Source of the DNA: Tepidimonas charontis
GTDB taxonomy: Bacteria > Pseudomonadota > Gammaproteobacteria > Burkholderiales > Burkholderiaceae_C
NCBI RefSeq assembly: GCF_007556685.1
Contig: NZ_VJON01000013.1
Span: forward strand, 1 to 58,962
DNA length: 58,962 bases
Direction: 5' to 3'
Part shown: piece after piece, positions 23,776 to 32,571 of the stretch
Position numbering within the stretch: position 1 is the stretch's first letter
Layout: every line of letters begins with the position of its first letter
Made by a program: the position numbers and the translations under genes
Notes under the pieces: model-generated
What the model saw: only the letters and a program-made list of their open reading frames with translations
Databases searched by the model: none
Told to the model about the DNA's origin: nothing

Positions 23776-24415
23776 TGCCCATCCACAGCGCCCAGGCCGA
23801 AATCGCCACCAGTGCGGCTCCCGCGGTGCGGATGCCCCAGCCGCCGGAACGCATCGACCCCAAACGCAGCAACACCCACGGCCCCAACGTCAGCGACACC
23901 ATCGTGCCCAGTGCGAAGGCCGCCATGATCAGCGCCCCCGACAGCGCCGAAGCCGACAGCGACGCCACCAGCAGCGCGGAGTAAAGCAGGCCGCAAGGCA
24001 TCAGCGCCCAGCCCAGGCCGAGCACCAGCGGCGCACGCGTGCCCAAGCGCCCCAACACAGGGCGGGCGCGCCGCCACACCGCTTGCGCCCAACCATCCAG
24101 AAACGCGGGCTGACGCGCGTGCCACACCAGCGCCATCCCCAACAACAGGGCGGCCACATGCATCATCGTCCAGACGGGGCGCAGCACGGCAGTCTGCTGC
24201 CCCAACCAGCCCATGCCTTGCACGGTTCCGCCCGCCAGCGCCCCCAGCACGCTGTAGCCAAGCACGCGGCTGGCCTGCCACGTCCACAGTGCGCGCTGGC
24301 TGTGCGGCTCGGCGGCACGCGCAATGCCCGCGCAAGCGGCACCGCACATGGCCACGCAGTGCGGCCCGCCCACCAAGCCCATCACCCACGCCGACAACAC
24401 CATCGACCCCAGCAT
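23744..24415 (-). CDS. Sulfite exporter TauE/SafE-like (DsbD_2-type) membrane protein
   Basis: A 223-residue polytopic protein with six to seven TM helices. The N-terminal GGPHCVAMCGAACAG and mid-protein LGWALMPCGLLYSAL are the paired Cys motifs of the DsbD_2/TauE-like family found beside cbb3 oxidase genes. In that setting it is suspected to act in copper or cytochrome assembly. Here it follows hemN on the same strand by 132 nt and lies next to the cco block, consistent with such a role. The substrate is not determined. Confidence 0.82.
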   Translation of the reverse strand: MLGSMVLSAWVMGLVGGPHCVAMCGAACAGIARAAEPHSQRALWTWQASRVLGYSVLGALAGGTVQGMGWLGQQTAVLRPVWTMMHVAALLLGMALVWHARQPAFLDGWAQAVWRRARPVLGRLGTRAPLVLGLGWALMPCGLLYSALLVASLSASALSGALIMAAFALGTMVSLTLGPWVLLRLGSMRSGGWGIRTAGAALVAISAWALWMGITQPSGLWCA

Positions 24416-24547
24416 GCCAGCATCCTATCAGCCCCGCGGGGCCCGTTGCGGCCACGCCCTTTCAGCCATGCCACCGCCAAGGAAGACGCCACTCCCGCGC
24501 CACCCCTGCCGCGGCGCCGTGACCAGAAAACGCATCGGGCAACGCCC

Positions 24548-25942
24548 TCAAATGATCTTGGAAAACCGCGCCCGATCCTGATCGACCTGCAAGTAGCGGT
24601 CGAACACCATGGCGATGGCACGCACCAGATACCAGCCGGTGGGCGTCACTTCCAGGTGTGTATCGTCGATGCGCACCAGCCCCACCGCCTCCAACTCCCG
24701 CAGCGCTTCCAGCTCACGCGCGAAGTAGCGGCGAAAGTCGATCAGATGGGCCAGGTTGATGGATTCGAAATCCACCAGCCCTTGACACATGATGGCCATG
24801 ATGACACTGCGTCGCAGCGCGTCGTCGCGCGTCAACGCCAGCCCCCGCACGATGGGCAGCCGCCCTTGGTCGAGCGCGTCGTAATACTCCTCCAGCGTCT
24901 TGGCATTCTGGCTGTAGGTGGCACCAATGCGCCCGATCGCCGACACGCCCAGTGCAATCAAATCGCAGTCGGGCTGGGTACTGTAGCCTTGGAAATTGCG
25001 ATGCAGCCGACCCTGCCGCTTGGCCACCGCCAGCGCGTCGTTGGGCAGCGCGAAGTGGTCCATCCCCACATAGACGTAGCCTGCGGCGCTCAAGTGATCC
25101 AACGACAGCGACAGCATCGCCAGCTTGTCGGCGGCGCTGGGCAAATCGGCGGCATGGATACGCCGCTGCGGCTTGAAACGCGCCGGCAGGTGGGCATAGG
25201 CATACAGCGCCAGCCGGTCGGGGCGCAGGCGCTCGATCTGCTGCAGTGTGCGGCGGAACGACTCGGGCGTTTGCTGCGGCAGCCCGTAAATCAGGTCCAC
25301 GTTGATCGATTCGAAGCCCAGCGCGCGCGCGGCGGCCACCAACTCGAACACCTGCTCGGCCGGCTGAATGCGGTGCACCGCTTTCTGCACCGCTGGGTCG
25401 AAATCCTGCACCCCGAAACTGAGTCGATTGAAACCCAAGCGCTGCAGATGCGCCAGCCGCTCGGCCGTGACCGTGCGCGGATCGACCTCGATCGAGTACT
25501 CGCCCCCGGGGACGAACTCGAAATGGCGGCGCAGCATGGCCAACACGTCTTCGAGCTCGGCGTCGCTCAAAAAGGTGGGGGTGCCACCGCCCAGGTGCAG
25601 CTGGCTGACGCGATGCCCGCGGCCAACATGCTCGGTTTGTAGCTCCAGCTCGCGCCCCAGATAACGCAAATACTCCGCTGCCGTGTCGTGGTGTTTGGTG
25701 ATGACCTTGTTGCAGGCACAGTAGTAGCACAGCGAGGCGCAAAACGGGATGTGCACGTACACCGACAGCGGCAACGCCATCGAGCCGGCGCGGCGCTGCT
25801 GCAGCGCCTGGATGTAGTCACGCTCCGTGAAGGCCTCGACGAAGCGGTCGGCCGTCGGATACGAGGTATAACGCGGGCCGGGCACGTCGAACCGACGCAG
25901 CAAGGATTCATCGATGACGTGTTTCACGACGGCAGACTCCAT
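24548..25942 (-). CDS. hemN: Oxygen-independent coproporphyrinogen III oxidase
   Basis: A 464-residue radical-SAM enzyme that decarboxylates coproporphyrinogen III without oxygen in heme synthesis. The cluster-binding motif CASLCYYC (C68, C72, C75) follows HIPF, with LHLGGGTPTFL and the C-terminal HemN domain (FESINLAHLIDFRRYF). The start at 25942 gives the family N-terminus. An ATG at 25963 would add seven residues. A perfect FNR box lies 38 nt upstream, so expression should rise when oxygen falls, matching the needs of the cbb3 oxidase genes nearby. Confidence 0.95.
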   Translation of the reverse strand: MESAVVKHVIDESLLRRFDVPGPRYTSYPTADRFVEAFTERDYIQALQQRRAGSMALPLSVYVHIPFCASLCYYCACNKVITKHHDTAAEYLRYLGRELELQTEHVGRGHRVSQLHLGGGTPTFLSDAELEDVLAMLRRHFEFVPGGEYSIEVDPRTVTAERLAHLQRLGFNRLSFGVQDFDPAVQKAVHRIQPAEQVFELVAAARALGFESINVDLIYGLPQQTPESFRRTLQQIERLRPDRLALYAYAHLPARFKPQRRIHAADLPSAADKLAMLSLSLDHLSAAGYVYVGMDHFALPNDALAVAKRQGRLHRNFQGYSTQPDCDLIALGVSAIGRIGATYSQNAKTLEEYYDALDQGRLPIVRGLALTRDDALRRSVIMAIMCQGLVDFESINLAHLIDFRRYFARELEALRELEAVGLVRIDDTHLEVTPTGWYLVRAIAMVFDRYLQVDQDRARFSKII

Positions 25943-25979
25943 GGAAGCCGTATTGTGCCCCATGGGGCGGGAAGACCTC

Positions 25980-25993
25980 TTGACGTGAGTCAA
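25980..25993. promoter_or_regulatory. FNR/Anr box between hemN and fnr
   Basis: TTGACGTGAGTCAA is a perfect dyad matching the FNR consensus TTGAT-N4-ATCAA in 8 of 10 half-site positions. It lies 38 nt before hemN and 104 nt before the divergent fnr gene, so it may also serve autoregulation. Confidence 0.85.
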
Positions 25994-26096
25994 ACGCCCT
26001 GTGCTTCGGCGTGCGCCCCACCCTGGCCACCACAAACCCTGCAGGGCCTGTGGGCGCTGAGACGCATCCCGCGCGCGGGCTTGTTATGATCGACGC

Positions 26097-26855
26097 ATGG
26101 CAAATCCCCTTCAGCCCGTTGCCGGCGCAGCGCTCGACCCCGCCACCGTGCGGGTGGCCTGCTCGAATTGCAATCTGCGCGAGCTGTGTCTGCCGGTGGG
26201 GCTGAGCGCCGACGAGATGCAGCGTCTCGATCACCTCATCGCCACGCGGCGTCGGGTGCGCCGCGGCGCCACGCTGTTTTCGGCGGGTGACCCGTTTACC
26301 TCGCTGTACGCCGTGCGTTCCGGGTTTTTCAAAACCACGGTCACGACGGCTGACGGGCGCGACCAGGTCACGGGCTTTCAAATGGCTGGGGAAATTCTGG
26401 GCCTGGATGGCATCGTGCAAGACAAGCACTCGTGCTCGGCGGTGGCACTGGAAGACGCCGAAGTGTGCATCCTGCCGTTTGACCAGCTGGAGACTTTGTC
26501 GCGCGAATTCAGCGCCCTGCAGCATCACGTGCACCGTATCATGAGCCGCGAAATCGTGCGCGACCAAGGTGTCATGCTGTTGCTGGGCAGCATGCGCGCC
26601 GAAGAACGCGTCGCCGCTTTTCTGCTCAATCTGGTGCAACGCTTGCACGCCCGCGGCTTTTCGCGCTCAGAGATGATCCTGCGCATGACGCGCGAGGAAA
26701 TCGGCAGCTACCTGGGGATGAAGCTGGAGACCGTCAGCCGCACCTTCTCGCGCTTTCAGGACGAAGGCATCATCGAGGTCAAGCAGCGCTACGTGCGCAT
26801 CTTGGCGCCGCAGGCTCTGGAGGCCATCGTCAACCAGGCCGACACCCAACTGTAG
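26097..26855 (+). CDS. fnr: FNR/Anr-type oxygen-sensing transcription regulator
   Basis: A 252-residue Crp/Fnr-family regulator with all features of the oxygen-labile [4Fe-4S] sensor. The N-terminal cysteines are C22, C25 and C31 (ACSNCNLREL-C) and the distal one is C113 (KHSCSAV). A cyclic-nucleotide-binding beta roll follows, then a dimer helix and the HTH MTREEIGSYLGMKLETVSRTFSRF. E211, S214 and R215 match the residues that read TTGAT half-sites. It is surrounded by genes with such boxes. A TATGAT hexamer at 26085-26090 would give a very short leader. Confidence 0.96.
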   Translation: MANPLQPVAGAALDPATVRVACSNCNLRELCLPVGLSADEMQRLDHLIATRRRVRRGATLFSAGDPFTSLYAVRSGFFKTTVTTADGRDQVTGFQMAGEILGLDGIVQDKHSCSAVALEDAEVCILPFDQLETLSREFSALQHHVHRIMSREIVRDQGVMLLLGSMRAEERVAAFLLNLVQRLHARGFSRSEMILRMTREEIGSYLGMKLETVSRTFSRFQDEGIIEVKQRYVRILAPQALEAIVNQADTQL

Positions 26856-26861
26856 CGCAGC

Positions 26862-27197
26862 TCAGGCGCAGCCGCCGCAACCCGGTCGCGCTCCACCATC
26901 GGTGACGGACGGCGCTTGGTTGCGCACGCAGTCGGCGGGGCGTTGATCGGGCGGCACCGGACAGCGGTTGATCTCCCACGGTGACATCGACAGCAGCGTG
27001 GTCAGCGCGCTGGAAGCCATCGTCAACCCCCAGAACACGAAAAACGCCAGCGTGTAGACCGCCTGCCGCGACCAGCCCAGCCGCTCGCCGGCCCAGTGGA
27101 GTTCGGCGGGATCGACGAATGCGAACACCACCATTTCCAACACTGCCGCCATCAAAAAAGCGGGCCAGGCGATCCACATCAGGCGTTGGGCCAACAT
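26862..27197 (-). CDS. Small two-helix membrane protein with CGGC tail
   Basis: A 111-residue protein. The start at 27197 has GAGGAG and AAGGA upstream. Two TM helices (AFLMAAVLEMVVFAF and LAFFVFWGLTMASSALTTLL) are followed by a C-terminal region rich in cysteine (NRCPVPP, ADCVR) ending GCGGCA. It is the last gene of the ccoG-fixH-like run and converges on fnr with 6 nt between stops. The family is seen near cbb3 genes of related bacteria; function unknown. The CxxC end could bind metal, which is inference. Confidence 0.72.
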   Translation of the reverse strand: MLAQRLMWIAWPAFLMAAVLEMVVFAFVDPAELHWAGERLGWSRQAVYTLAFFVFWGLTMASSALTTLLSMSPWEINRCPVPPDQRPADCVRNQAPSVTDGGARPGCGGCA

Positions 27198-27242
27198 CGT
27201 CCTTTGCTCCTCTGTCGTTCGGTGTGGCCCATCCCAGGCCAC

Positions 27243-27554
27243 TCAGTCTTTCTGCGTATCGTCTTTGGGTAGCGTGGGCGAGACCACATGATTGCGCGCC
27301 ACGCCAGCCGGCAGCACCGCCTTTTCGGCCTGCAACCGCTCGGCCTCAGACAACCCCTCCAACGGCGCTGCCACGCGCGCCGGCGCTGCCTCGCGCGGCA
27401 ATACCGTATCGGCGTTGCGCACCGCGATGGTGACGGTAACGATGGAGGCGATCACGACCACCAACGGACCGCCGATCACGAGCCACAGGTAGGGCTCGCG
27501 GTACCAGGGGCGCGCTGGCGCGGGCGTGGGCGCACGGGTCGTCATTGTTTGCAT
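27243..27554 (-). CDS. FixH-like small membrane protein
   Basis: A 103-residue protein with one TM helix (YLWLVIGGPLVVVIASIVTVTIAV) preceded by a Pro-rich cytosolic stretch and the WYREPYLW motif, followed by a periplasmic tail. Much shorter than classical FixH, it matches the abbreviated FixH-like proteins that follow ccoG in Burkholderiales and probably helps cbb3 assembly. An in-frame ATG at 27545 is an alternative start. Confidence 0.72.
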   Translation of the reverse strand: MQTMTTRAPTPAPARPWYREPYLWLVIGGPLVVVIASIVTVTIAVRNADTVLPREAAPARVAAPLEGLSEAERLQAEKAVLPAGVARNHVVSPTLPKDDTQKD

Positions 27555-27607
27555 AGTGTATGCCCTCGTGGGTATATCGTCATCCCGGGACTATCCCTAG
27601 CCTCGCC

Positions 27608-29032
27608 TCAGCGTGGCACCAGGAAGGTGGTTTTTTCGCGCACCGCGATGCTGCCGTCGGTGCTGCGGAAGACGAAGACGATCGGATGGGAACCCGACGG
27701 TTGTCCGGGCGGCACCTGCACCCGCACCGCCACCGAGCGCACCTCGGTGGGCAGCAGGTGCACACTGCGCTCCGAGGCGACCTCGATACCCGGCAAACCC
27801 TCGACCTCCACCAGCACGGTACGCTCGGTCTCGGACGCATTCATGAATTGAATGCGATAGACGTTTTCGATACGCCCCATCTCGACCATGCGCGCCAGCG
27901 CGCCGCGGTCGCGAATCACGTCCACCTTCAGCGGCACTCGCAGCCACAAACTCACGCCCAGGGCAGCTACGATCGACAGCAAAATCGCGCTGTAAATCAA
28001 CACACGAGGTCGGAAAGCGCGTCGAATCATCTGCGCGCGCGTCCAGCCGTTGGCCATGCCATTCTGGGTGGAGTATTTGACAAGCCCGCGTGGATAACCC
28101 ATCTTGTCCATCACTTCGTCGCAGACGTCGGCGCAGGCGCCGCAGCCAATGCACTCATACTGCAGGCCGTTGCGGATATCGATACCCGTGGGACACACCT
28201 GCACGCACAGCGTGCAATCGATGCAGTCGCCCAAGCCCAGCGCCTTCGGGTCGGCCGAGCGTTTACGCGCACCACGCGGCTCGCCGCGCCGGCTATCGTA
28301 GGTCACGATCATCGTGTCCTTGTCGAACATGGCGCTTTGAAAGCGCGCATACGGACACATGTATTTGCACACCTGCTCGCGCATGTAGCCCGCGTTGCCG
28401 TAGGTGGCAAATCCGTAGAAGAAAATCCAGAAGGTCTGCCACGGACCCAAATCCCAGCTCAGTACCGCCTGGCCCAGCTGCTGGATGGGCGTGAAATAAC
28501 CAGCGAAGGTGAAGCCCGTCCACAGACCAAACAGTATCCAGACGAGTTGCTTACCCCCTTTGCGCAACAGCTTGTTCAGGTTCCACGGAGACTGGTCGAG
28601 CCGCATGCGCGCGGAGCGGTCACCCTCGAACAGCTTTTCGAACCAGAGGTAGATTTCGGTATAGACGGTTTGCGGACAGGCGTAACCGCACCACAACCGG
28701 CCGGCAATCGCCGTGAACAAGAACAGTGACAGCGCCGATACGACCAAAATACCCGTCAGGTAGATGAAGTCCTGCGGGTACAGCACCAAACCAAACAGGT
28801 AAAAGCGCCGCGCTTCCAGGTCGAACAGCACCGCCTGGCGCCCGTTCCAGCTCAGCCACGGCAACCCGTAGAACACCAGCTGCGTCAGCCACACGAAGAC
28901 CCAGCGCCACTTCGCGAACACCCCGCTGACTGCGCGCGGATAAATTTTTTTGCGCGCCGCGTACAGCGAAATCTCGACTTCCTCGTCGGTCGGCACGCGC
29001 GGAGAAGATGACGACGTGGCTTGGGTACTCAT
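27608..29032 (-). CDS. ccoG: Cytochrome c oxidase accessory protein CcoG (FixG/RdxA)
   Basis: A 474-residue membrane ferredoxin that reduces copper for CcoN assembly. It has about five TM helices and the CGYACPQTVYTE and CKYMCPYARFQ motifs between helices. Two 4Fe-4S ferredoxin motifs (CIDCTLCVQVCP and CIGCGACADVC) lie near residues 268-310, and a C-terminal Ig-like periplasmic domain ends FRSTDGSIAVREKTTF. It begins 62 nt after ccoP, behind a terminator, with a weaker FNR-like box in front of its start. Confidence 0.95.
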   Translation of the reverse strand: MSTQATSSSSPRVPTDEEVEISLYAARKKIYPRAVSGVFAKWRWVFVWLTQLVFYGLPWLSWNGRQAVLFDLEARRFYLFGLVLYPQDFIYLTGILVVSALSLFLFTAIAGRLWCGYACPQTVYTEIYLWFEKLFEGDRSARMRLDQSPWNLNKLLRKGGKQLVWILFGLWTGFTFAGYFTPIQQLGQAVLSWDLGPWQTFWIFFYGFATYGNAGYMREQVCKYMCPYARFQSAMFDKDTMIVTYDSRRGEPRGARKRSADPKALGLGDCIDCTLCVQVCPTGIDIRNGLQYECIGCGACADVCDEVMDKMGYPRGLVKYSTQNGMANGWTRAQMIRRAFRPRVLIYSAILLSIVAALGVSLWLRVPLKVDVIRDRGALARMVEMGRIENVYRIQFMNASETERTVLVEVEGLPGIEVASERSVHLLPTEVRSVAVRVQVPPGQPSGSHPIVFVFRSTDGSIAVREKTTFLVPR

Positions 29033-29041
29033 GGTAGTATT

Positions 29042-29055
29042 TGAGAAAAGTCAAA
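29042..29055. promoter_or_regulatory. Weaker FNR-like box before ccoG
   Basis: TTGAGAAAAGTCAA matches the spacing and dyad of the FNR boxes nearby but has one substituted half-site base more. It lies only 10 nt before the ccoG start and overlaps the poly-T end of the ccoP terminator, so a normal activating position is unlikely. It may be a relic or act by repression. Confidence 0.4.
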
Positions 29056-29081
29056 AAAGGGCCCGGCAAGCGCCGGGCCCT
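29054..29081 (-). terminator. Rho-independent terminator of ccoNOQP
   Basis: On the minus strand a perfect 9-bp GC stem (GGGCCCGGC with its complement at 29060-29068 and 29073-29081), with a 4-nt loop, is followed by six T. It lies 14 nt after the ccoP stop and separates ccoNOQP from ccoG. Confidence 0.88.
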
Positions 29082-29094
29082 CGAGACCGTGGCC

Positions 29095-30000
29095 TCAATT
29101 TGCGTTCGACAGCTTCCAGACGTAGCTGGTCAAGACGTGGATTTGGGGCTCGGTGAGCAGCGCATTTTGCGCTGGCATCACGTTGTTGAAACCTTGATTG
29201 ATGGCGCGGATGATGGCCTCCTCGCCCCAGCCATGCAACCAGACCTGATCGGTGAGGTTCGGCGCGCCGGTGGCGTGCATGCCCTTGCCGTCGGCACCGT
29301 GGCAGGCGGCACAGGCCCCCCATTTGGCCGCGCCCTGGGCGGCGCGCACGCTGTCGTGCGGGCTGCCCGACAAGCTCAGTACATAGTGCGCCAGATTGCG
29401 CACGTCTTCCGCGTTGCCTACGGCAGCCGCCATCGGCGGCATCACGCCCATGCGACCTTGGGCAATGCTCTGGTGAATGTAGGCCGGCGAGCCATCACCG
29501 CCCAACCAGTCGGCATCGGTCAGGTTCGGGAACCCCTTGCTGCCGCGCGCATCCGACCCGTGGCACTGGGCGCAGTAATTCATGTACAGACGCTCGCCCA
29601 CCGCCATCGCTTGGGCGTCCTTGGCCAGATCCTTCGGATCCATGCCTTGGAACTTGGCGTACAGCGGCTCAACCTTGGCCAGCGCCCGGGCGCGCTCGGC
29701 CGCCCACTGGTCGTGCGAGGTCCAATTCAAGGCGCCGCCCATCTTGCCGAACATTGGGTACAGCGCGCCGTAGGCCAGCGCGAACACGACGGTGATGATG
29801 AACAGGTACACCCACCAGCGCGGCAGCGGGTTGTTCATCTCGCGCAGGTCGCCGTCCCAGACGTGGCCGGTGGTGTTGTCGGCCGCCGGCATCACGCGCG
29901 TCTTGCCGCTGGCCCACAGGAAGAAGGCGCAGGCCAGAATACTGATCAGCGTGATGCCGCCGACATAAACATGCCAGAAATCACTGGTGAAATCGCTCAT
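29095..30000 (-). CDS. ccoP: cbb3 oxidase subunit III, diheme cytochrome c
   Basis: A 301-residue CcoP. Two N-terminal TM helices (~9-29 and 62-82) carry the conserved HVWDGDLREMNNPLPRWW loop between them. The periplasmic part contains two c-type heme sites, CAQCH at 143-147 and CAACH at 230-234. It passes electrons from the bc1 complex or soluble cytochromes to CcoO and CcoN. The start at 30000 (MSDFTSDFW) gives the family N-terminus. It is the last gene of the ccoNOQP operon. Confidence 0.96.
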   Translation of the reverse strand: MSDFTSDFWHVYVGGITLISILACAFFLWASGKTRVMPAADNTTGHVWDGDLREMNNPLPRWWVYLFIITVVFALAYGALYPMFGKMGGALNWTSHDQWAAERARALAKVEPLYAKFQGMDPKDLAKDAQAMAVGERLYMNYCAQCHGSDARGSKGFPNLTDADWLGGDGSPAYIHQSIAQGRMGVMPPMAAAVGNAEDVRNLAHYVLSLSGSPHDSVRAAQGAAKWGACAACHGADGKGMHATGAPNLTDQVWLHGWGEEAIIRAINQGFNNVMPAQNALLTEPQIHVLTSYVWKLSNAN

Positions 30001-30026
30001 GATGTTGCTCCTGGTCGGTGGGGCGT

Positions 30027-30164
30027 TCAATCACTCTGGAACGGCAGGCGGGCGGCCTCATCGAAGCGCGCTTTGTTCTTGCGCGACCACGCCCACACCC
30101 AGATGCCGACGAAGGTCACCAAGCTGACGACGGTGACGATGACGCGCAGGTCGTTGATGTCCAT
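30027..30164 (-). CDS. ccoQ: cbb3 oxidase subunit IV (CcoQ)
   Basis: A 45-codon gene, short and easily missed. The protein MDINDLRVIVTVVSLVTFVG continues into IWVWAWSRKNKARFDEAARL, giving one TM helix and a basic cytosolic tail, the CcoQ pattern. It lies between ccoO and ccoP in the canonical place with 24-26 nt gaps. CcoQ stabilises the assembled oxidase. Confidence 0.9.
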   Translation of the reverse strand: MDINDLRVIVTVVSLVTFVGIWVWAWSRKNKARFDEAARLPFQSD

Positions 30165-30188
30165 GGTGCAAGCCCCTCCGCACTGGTT

Positions 30189-30887
30189 TTATTGGGCGGC
30201 CGAGGCCGGGGTTTGAACGCTGACGCCCTGCTGGGCCGTCTGGCCCTGCTGGGCCAACTTGTCCCACGAGCGCGCGGTACCCAGGCCTTGCAGGTAAGCG
30301 ATCAAGGCCTCCAATTCGGTCTTGCCCTTGACCTCCTCGGCCGCCTTGGCGATTTCCTCGTCGGTGTACGGCACCCCCAGCTTGCGCAGGGCACGCATCT
30401 TGCCGGGCAGGCTGTCGGCATCGACCTCACGCCGCTCCAGCCATGGATACGCCGGCATGTTCGACTCCGGCACCAGGTCGCGCGGGTTGATCAGGTGGAT
30501 GCGGTGCCACTCGTCGGAGTAGCGGCCACCGACGCGCGCCAGGTCGGGCCCGGTGCGCTTCGATCCCCACTGGAACGGGTGGTCATAGACGAACTCACCC
30601 GCCACCGAGTATGGGCCGTAGCGCAGCGTCTCGGCGTGGAAGGGACGCACCATCTGCGAGTGACAGACGTAGCAGCCTTCCCGGATGTAAATATCGCGCC
30701 CGGCGAGTTGCAGCGCCGGATAGGGTTTGACGCCCTCGATGGGCTTGGTGGTGGAGTGCTGGAAGAACAGCGGCACGATCTCGACCAGACCGCCCACCGC
30801 CACCACCAGGGTGATGAGGACGATCATCAGGAAGTTGTTGGTCTCGATACGCTCGTGACCGCTGGGCTTGTGTTCGGTATGGGCCAT
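30189..30887 (-). CDS. ccoO: cbb3 oxidase subunit II, monoheme cytochrome c
   Basis: A 232-residue CcoO with one N-terminal TM helix ([24 protein letters not shown]). The heme c site is [15 protein letters not shown], and the [16 protein letters not shown] and MPAYPWL (Met ligand) blocks are conserved. A Gln/Ala-rich tail follows. It transfers electrons to the CcoN active site. It is separated from ccoN by 18 nt. Confidence 0.97.
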   Translation of the reverse strand: MAHTEHKPSGHERIETNNFLMIVLITLVVAVGGLVEIVPLFFQHSTTKPIEGVKPYPALQLAGRDIYIREGCYVCHSQMVRPFHAETLRYGPYSVAGEFVYDHPFQWGSKRTGPDLARVGGRYSDEWHRIHLINPRDLVPESNMPAYPWLERREVDADSLPGKMRALRKLGVPYTDEEIAKAAEEVKGKTELEALIAYLQGLGTARSWDKLAQQGQTAQQGVSVQTPASAAQ

Positions 30888-30905
30888 GATGGGTTCTCCT
30901 CAGGC

Positions 30906-32345
30906 TCAGGCGTGCGTGGGCGCGGGGATGGGCACCGGCGTGACCTTGCCTTGGGTGGCGGTCTTCCAGACATTCCAGGCCATGACGAACATACCACCCA
31001 GGTACAGCAGACCACCGAGCAGACGAATCACGTAGAACGGATAGGTGGCTTTGACCGATTCGACGAAGGTGTAGGTCAGCGACCCGTCGGGGTTGACCGC
31101 ACGCCACATCAGACCCTGCATCACGCCGGCAATCCACATCGCGGCAATGTAGAGCACGATGCCAACGGTCGAAATCCAAAAGTGCAGCTCGATCGCCTTG
31201 ATGCTGTACATCTTGGTTTGACCGAACAGACGCGGGATCAGGTAGTACAGCGAACCCATCGTGACCAGGCCCACCCAGCCCAACGCGCCGGAGTGCACAT
31301 GGCCAATGGTCCAGTCGGTGTAGTGGCTCAACGCATTGACGGTCTTGATCGACATCATCGGCCCTTCGAACGTGGACATGCCGTAGAAGGACAGCGAGAC
31401 GATCAGGAAGCGCAGGATCGGGTCGTCACGCAACTTGTGCCAGGCGCCCGACAGCGTCATGATGCCGTTGATCATGCCGCCCCACGACGGCGCCAGCAGG
31501 ATCAGCGAGAACACCATGCCCAGCGATTGCGCCCAGTCAGGCAGCGCGGTGTAGTGCAGGTGGTGCGGGCCAGCCCACATGTAGGTAAAGATCAGGGCCC
31601 AGAAGTGGACGATGGACAGCCGGTAGGAGTACACCGGGCGCTCGGCCTGCTTCGGGATGAAGTAGTACATCATCCCCAGGAAGCCCGCGGTGAGGAAAAA
31701 GCCCACCGCGTTGTGCCCGTACCACCACTGCACCATGGCGTCTTGCACCCCGGCATAGACCGAGTAGGAGTGCGTCAGACTGGTGGGGATCTGGATGTTG
31801 TTGACGATGTGCAGCATCGCCACGGCGATGATGAAGGCGCCGTAGAACCAGTTGGCCACATAGATGTGCCGCACTTTGCGGGTGCCCACCGTGCCGAAGA
31901 ACACGATGGCGAACGCCACCCACACCACGGCCACCAGAATGTCGATCGGCCAGATCAGTTCGGCGTATTCACGGCCCTGGGTGTAGCCCAGCGGATAGGT
32001 GATCGCCGCCAGCACGATGACGGCCTGCCAGCCCCAGAACGTGAACGAGGCCAGTGCCGGCGCAAACAATTGCGTCTGACAGGTACGCTGCACCACGTAA
32101 TAGGCGGTGGCAAACAGCCCCGAGCCACCAAAGGCGAAAATGACCGCGCTGGTGTGCAGCGGCCGCAAGCGGCTGTAGGTCAGGTACTCGATGCCGAAGT
32201 TGAGCTCCGGCCAGGCAAGCTGGGCCGCGATGATGACGCCGACCAGAAAGCCGACGATGCCCCAGACCACGGTCATGATGGCAAATTGCCGCACGACCTT
32301 GTCGTTGTAGACCCCCGCCGTGGAGGCCGTAGCGGTTGCTGACAT
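30906..32345 (-). CDS. ccoN: cbb3 oxidase subunit I, catalytic
   Basis: A 479-residue heme-copper oxidase subunit with about 12 TM helices. Ligand segments are [11 protein letters not shown] (low-spin heme), [12 protein letters not shown] and [14 protein letters not shown] (CuB) and [14 protein letters not shown] (heme axial). It reduces oxygen to water at low oxygen and pumps protons. The start at 32345 fits the N-terminal [16 protein letters not shown] block. An FNR box is centred about 69 nt upstream of the start codon, as expected for a class II promoter. Confidence 0.97.
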   Translation of the reverse strand: MSATATASTAGVYNDKVVRQFAIMTVVWGIVGFLVGVIIAAQLAWPELNFGIEYLTYSRLRPLHTSAVIFAFGGSGLFATAYYVVQRTCQTQLFAPALASFTFWGWQAVIVLAAITYPLGYTQGREYAELIWPIDILVAVVWVAFAIVFFGTVGTRKVRHIYVANWFYGAFIIAVAMLHIVNNIQIPTSLTHSYSVYAGVQDAMVQWWYGHNAVGFFLTAGFLGMMYYFIPKQAERPVYSYRLSIVHFWALIFTYMWAGPHHLHYTALPDWAQSLGMVFSLILLAPSWGGMINGIMTLSGAWHKLRDDPILRFLIVSLSFYGMSTFEGPMMSIKTVNALSHYTDWTIGHVHSGALGWVGLVTMGSLYYLIPRLFGQTKMYSIKAIELHFWISTVGIVLYIAAMWIAGVMQGLMWRAVNPDGSLTYTFVESVKATYPFYVIRLLGGLLYLGGMFVMAWNVWKTATQGKVTPVPIPAPTHA

Positions 32346-32406
32346 GGGAACACTCCTGTTGTGAAAACACCCCGTCACAGTATCCGACAGGCGGCGCCCG
32401 ACGCCC

Positions 32407-32420
32407 TTGACATACATCAA
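32407..32420. promoter_or_regulatory. FNR box upstream of ccoN
   Basis: TTGACATACATCAA fits TTGAT-N4-ATCAA at 9 of 10 positions. It lies 62 nt before the ccoN start and overlaps the last codons and stop of ccoS (32417-32419), so the control site sits inside the neighbouring gene's end. Confidence 0.88.
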
Positions 32421-32554
32421 TCCTGCCGCAGGATGCGTTCGCCCTCGCGCTCGATGTTGTCGAACTGGCCCGACTGCAAGGCCCACCAAAACAGGCCGAT
32501 GATGAGTAGCACCAGCACCACGGACAGCGGGATGAGCAAGTAGAGGATTTCCAT
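32417..32554 (-). CDS. ccoS: cbb3 oxidase maturation protein CcoS
   Basis: A 45-residue protein with the CcoS pattern: [20 protein letters not shown] helix, then [20 protein letters not shown]. CcoS is needed for cofactor insertion into CcoN. It follows ccoI by 17 nt and precedes ccoN. Its 3' end overlaps the FNR box of ccoN. Confidence 0.92.
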   Translation of the reverse strand: MEILYLLIPLSVVLVLLIIGLFWWALQSGQFDNIEREGERILRQD

Positions 32555-32571
32555 CGCAGCGACCTCACGGT

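Noticed and set aside
26013-26060. CRISPR-like or mobile intergenic repeat near fnr sharing 17 nt with the 14200 region
   Set aside because: Only one short match is shared, there is no second unit at a regular distance, and no dyad comparable to the 14154 repeats.
30018-32342. 774-codon plus-strand open frame opposite ccoNOQ
   Set aside because: It is antisense to clear oxidase genes, has no family features, and has the same His/Gln/Arg-rich shadow composition.
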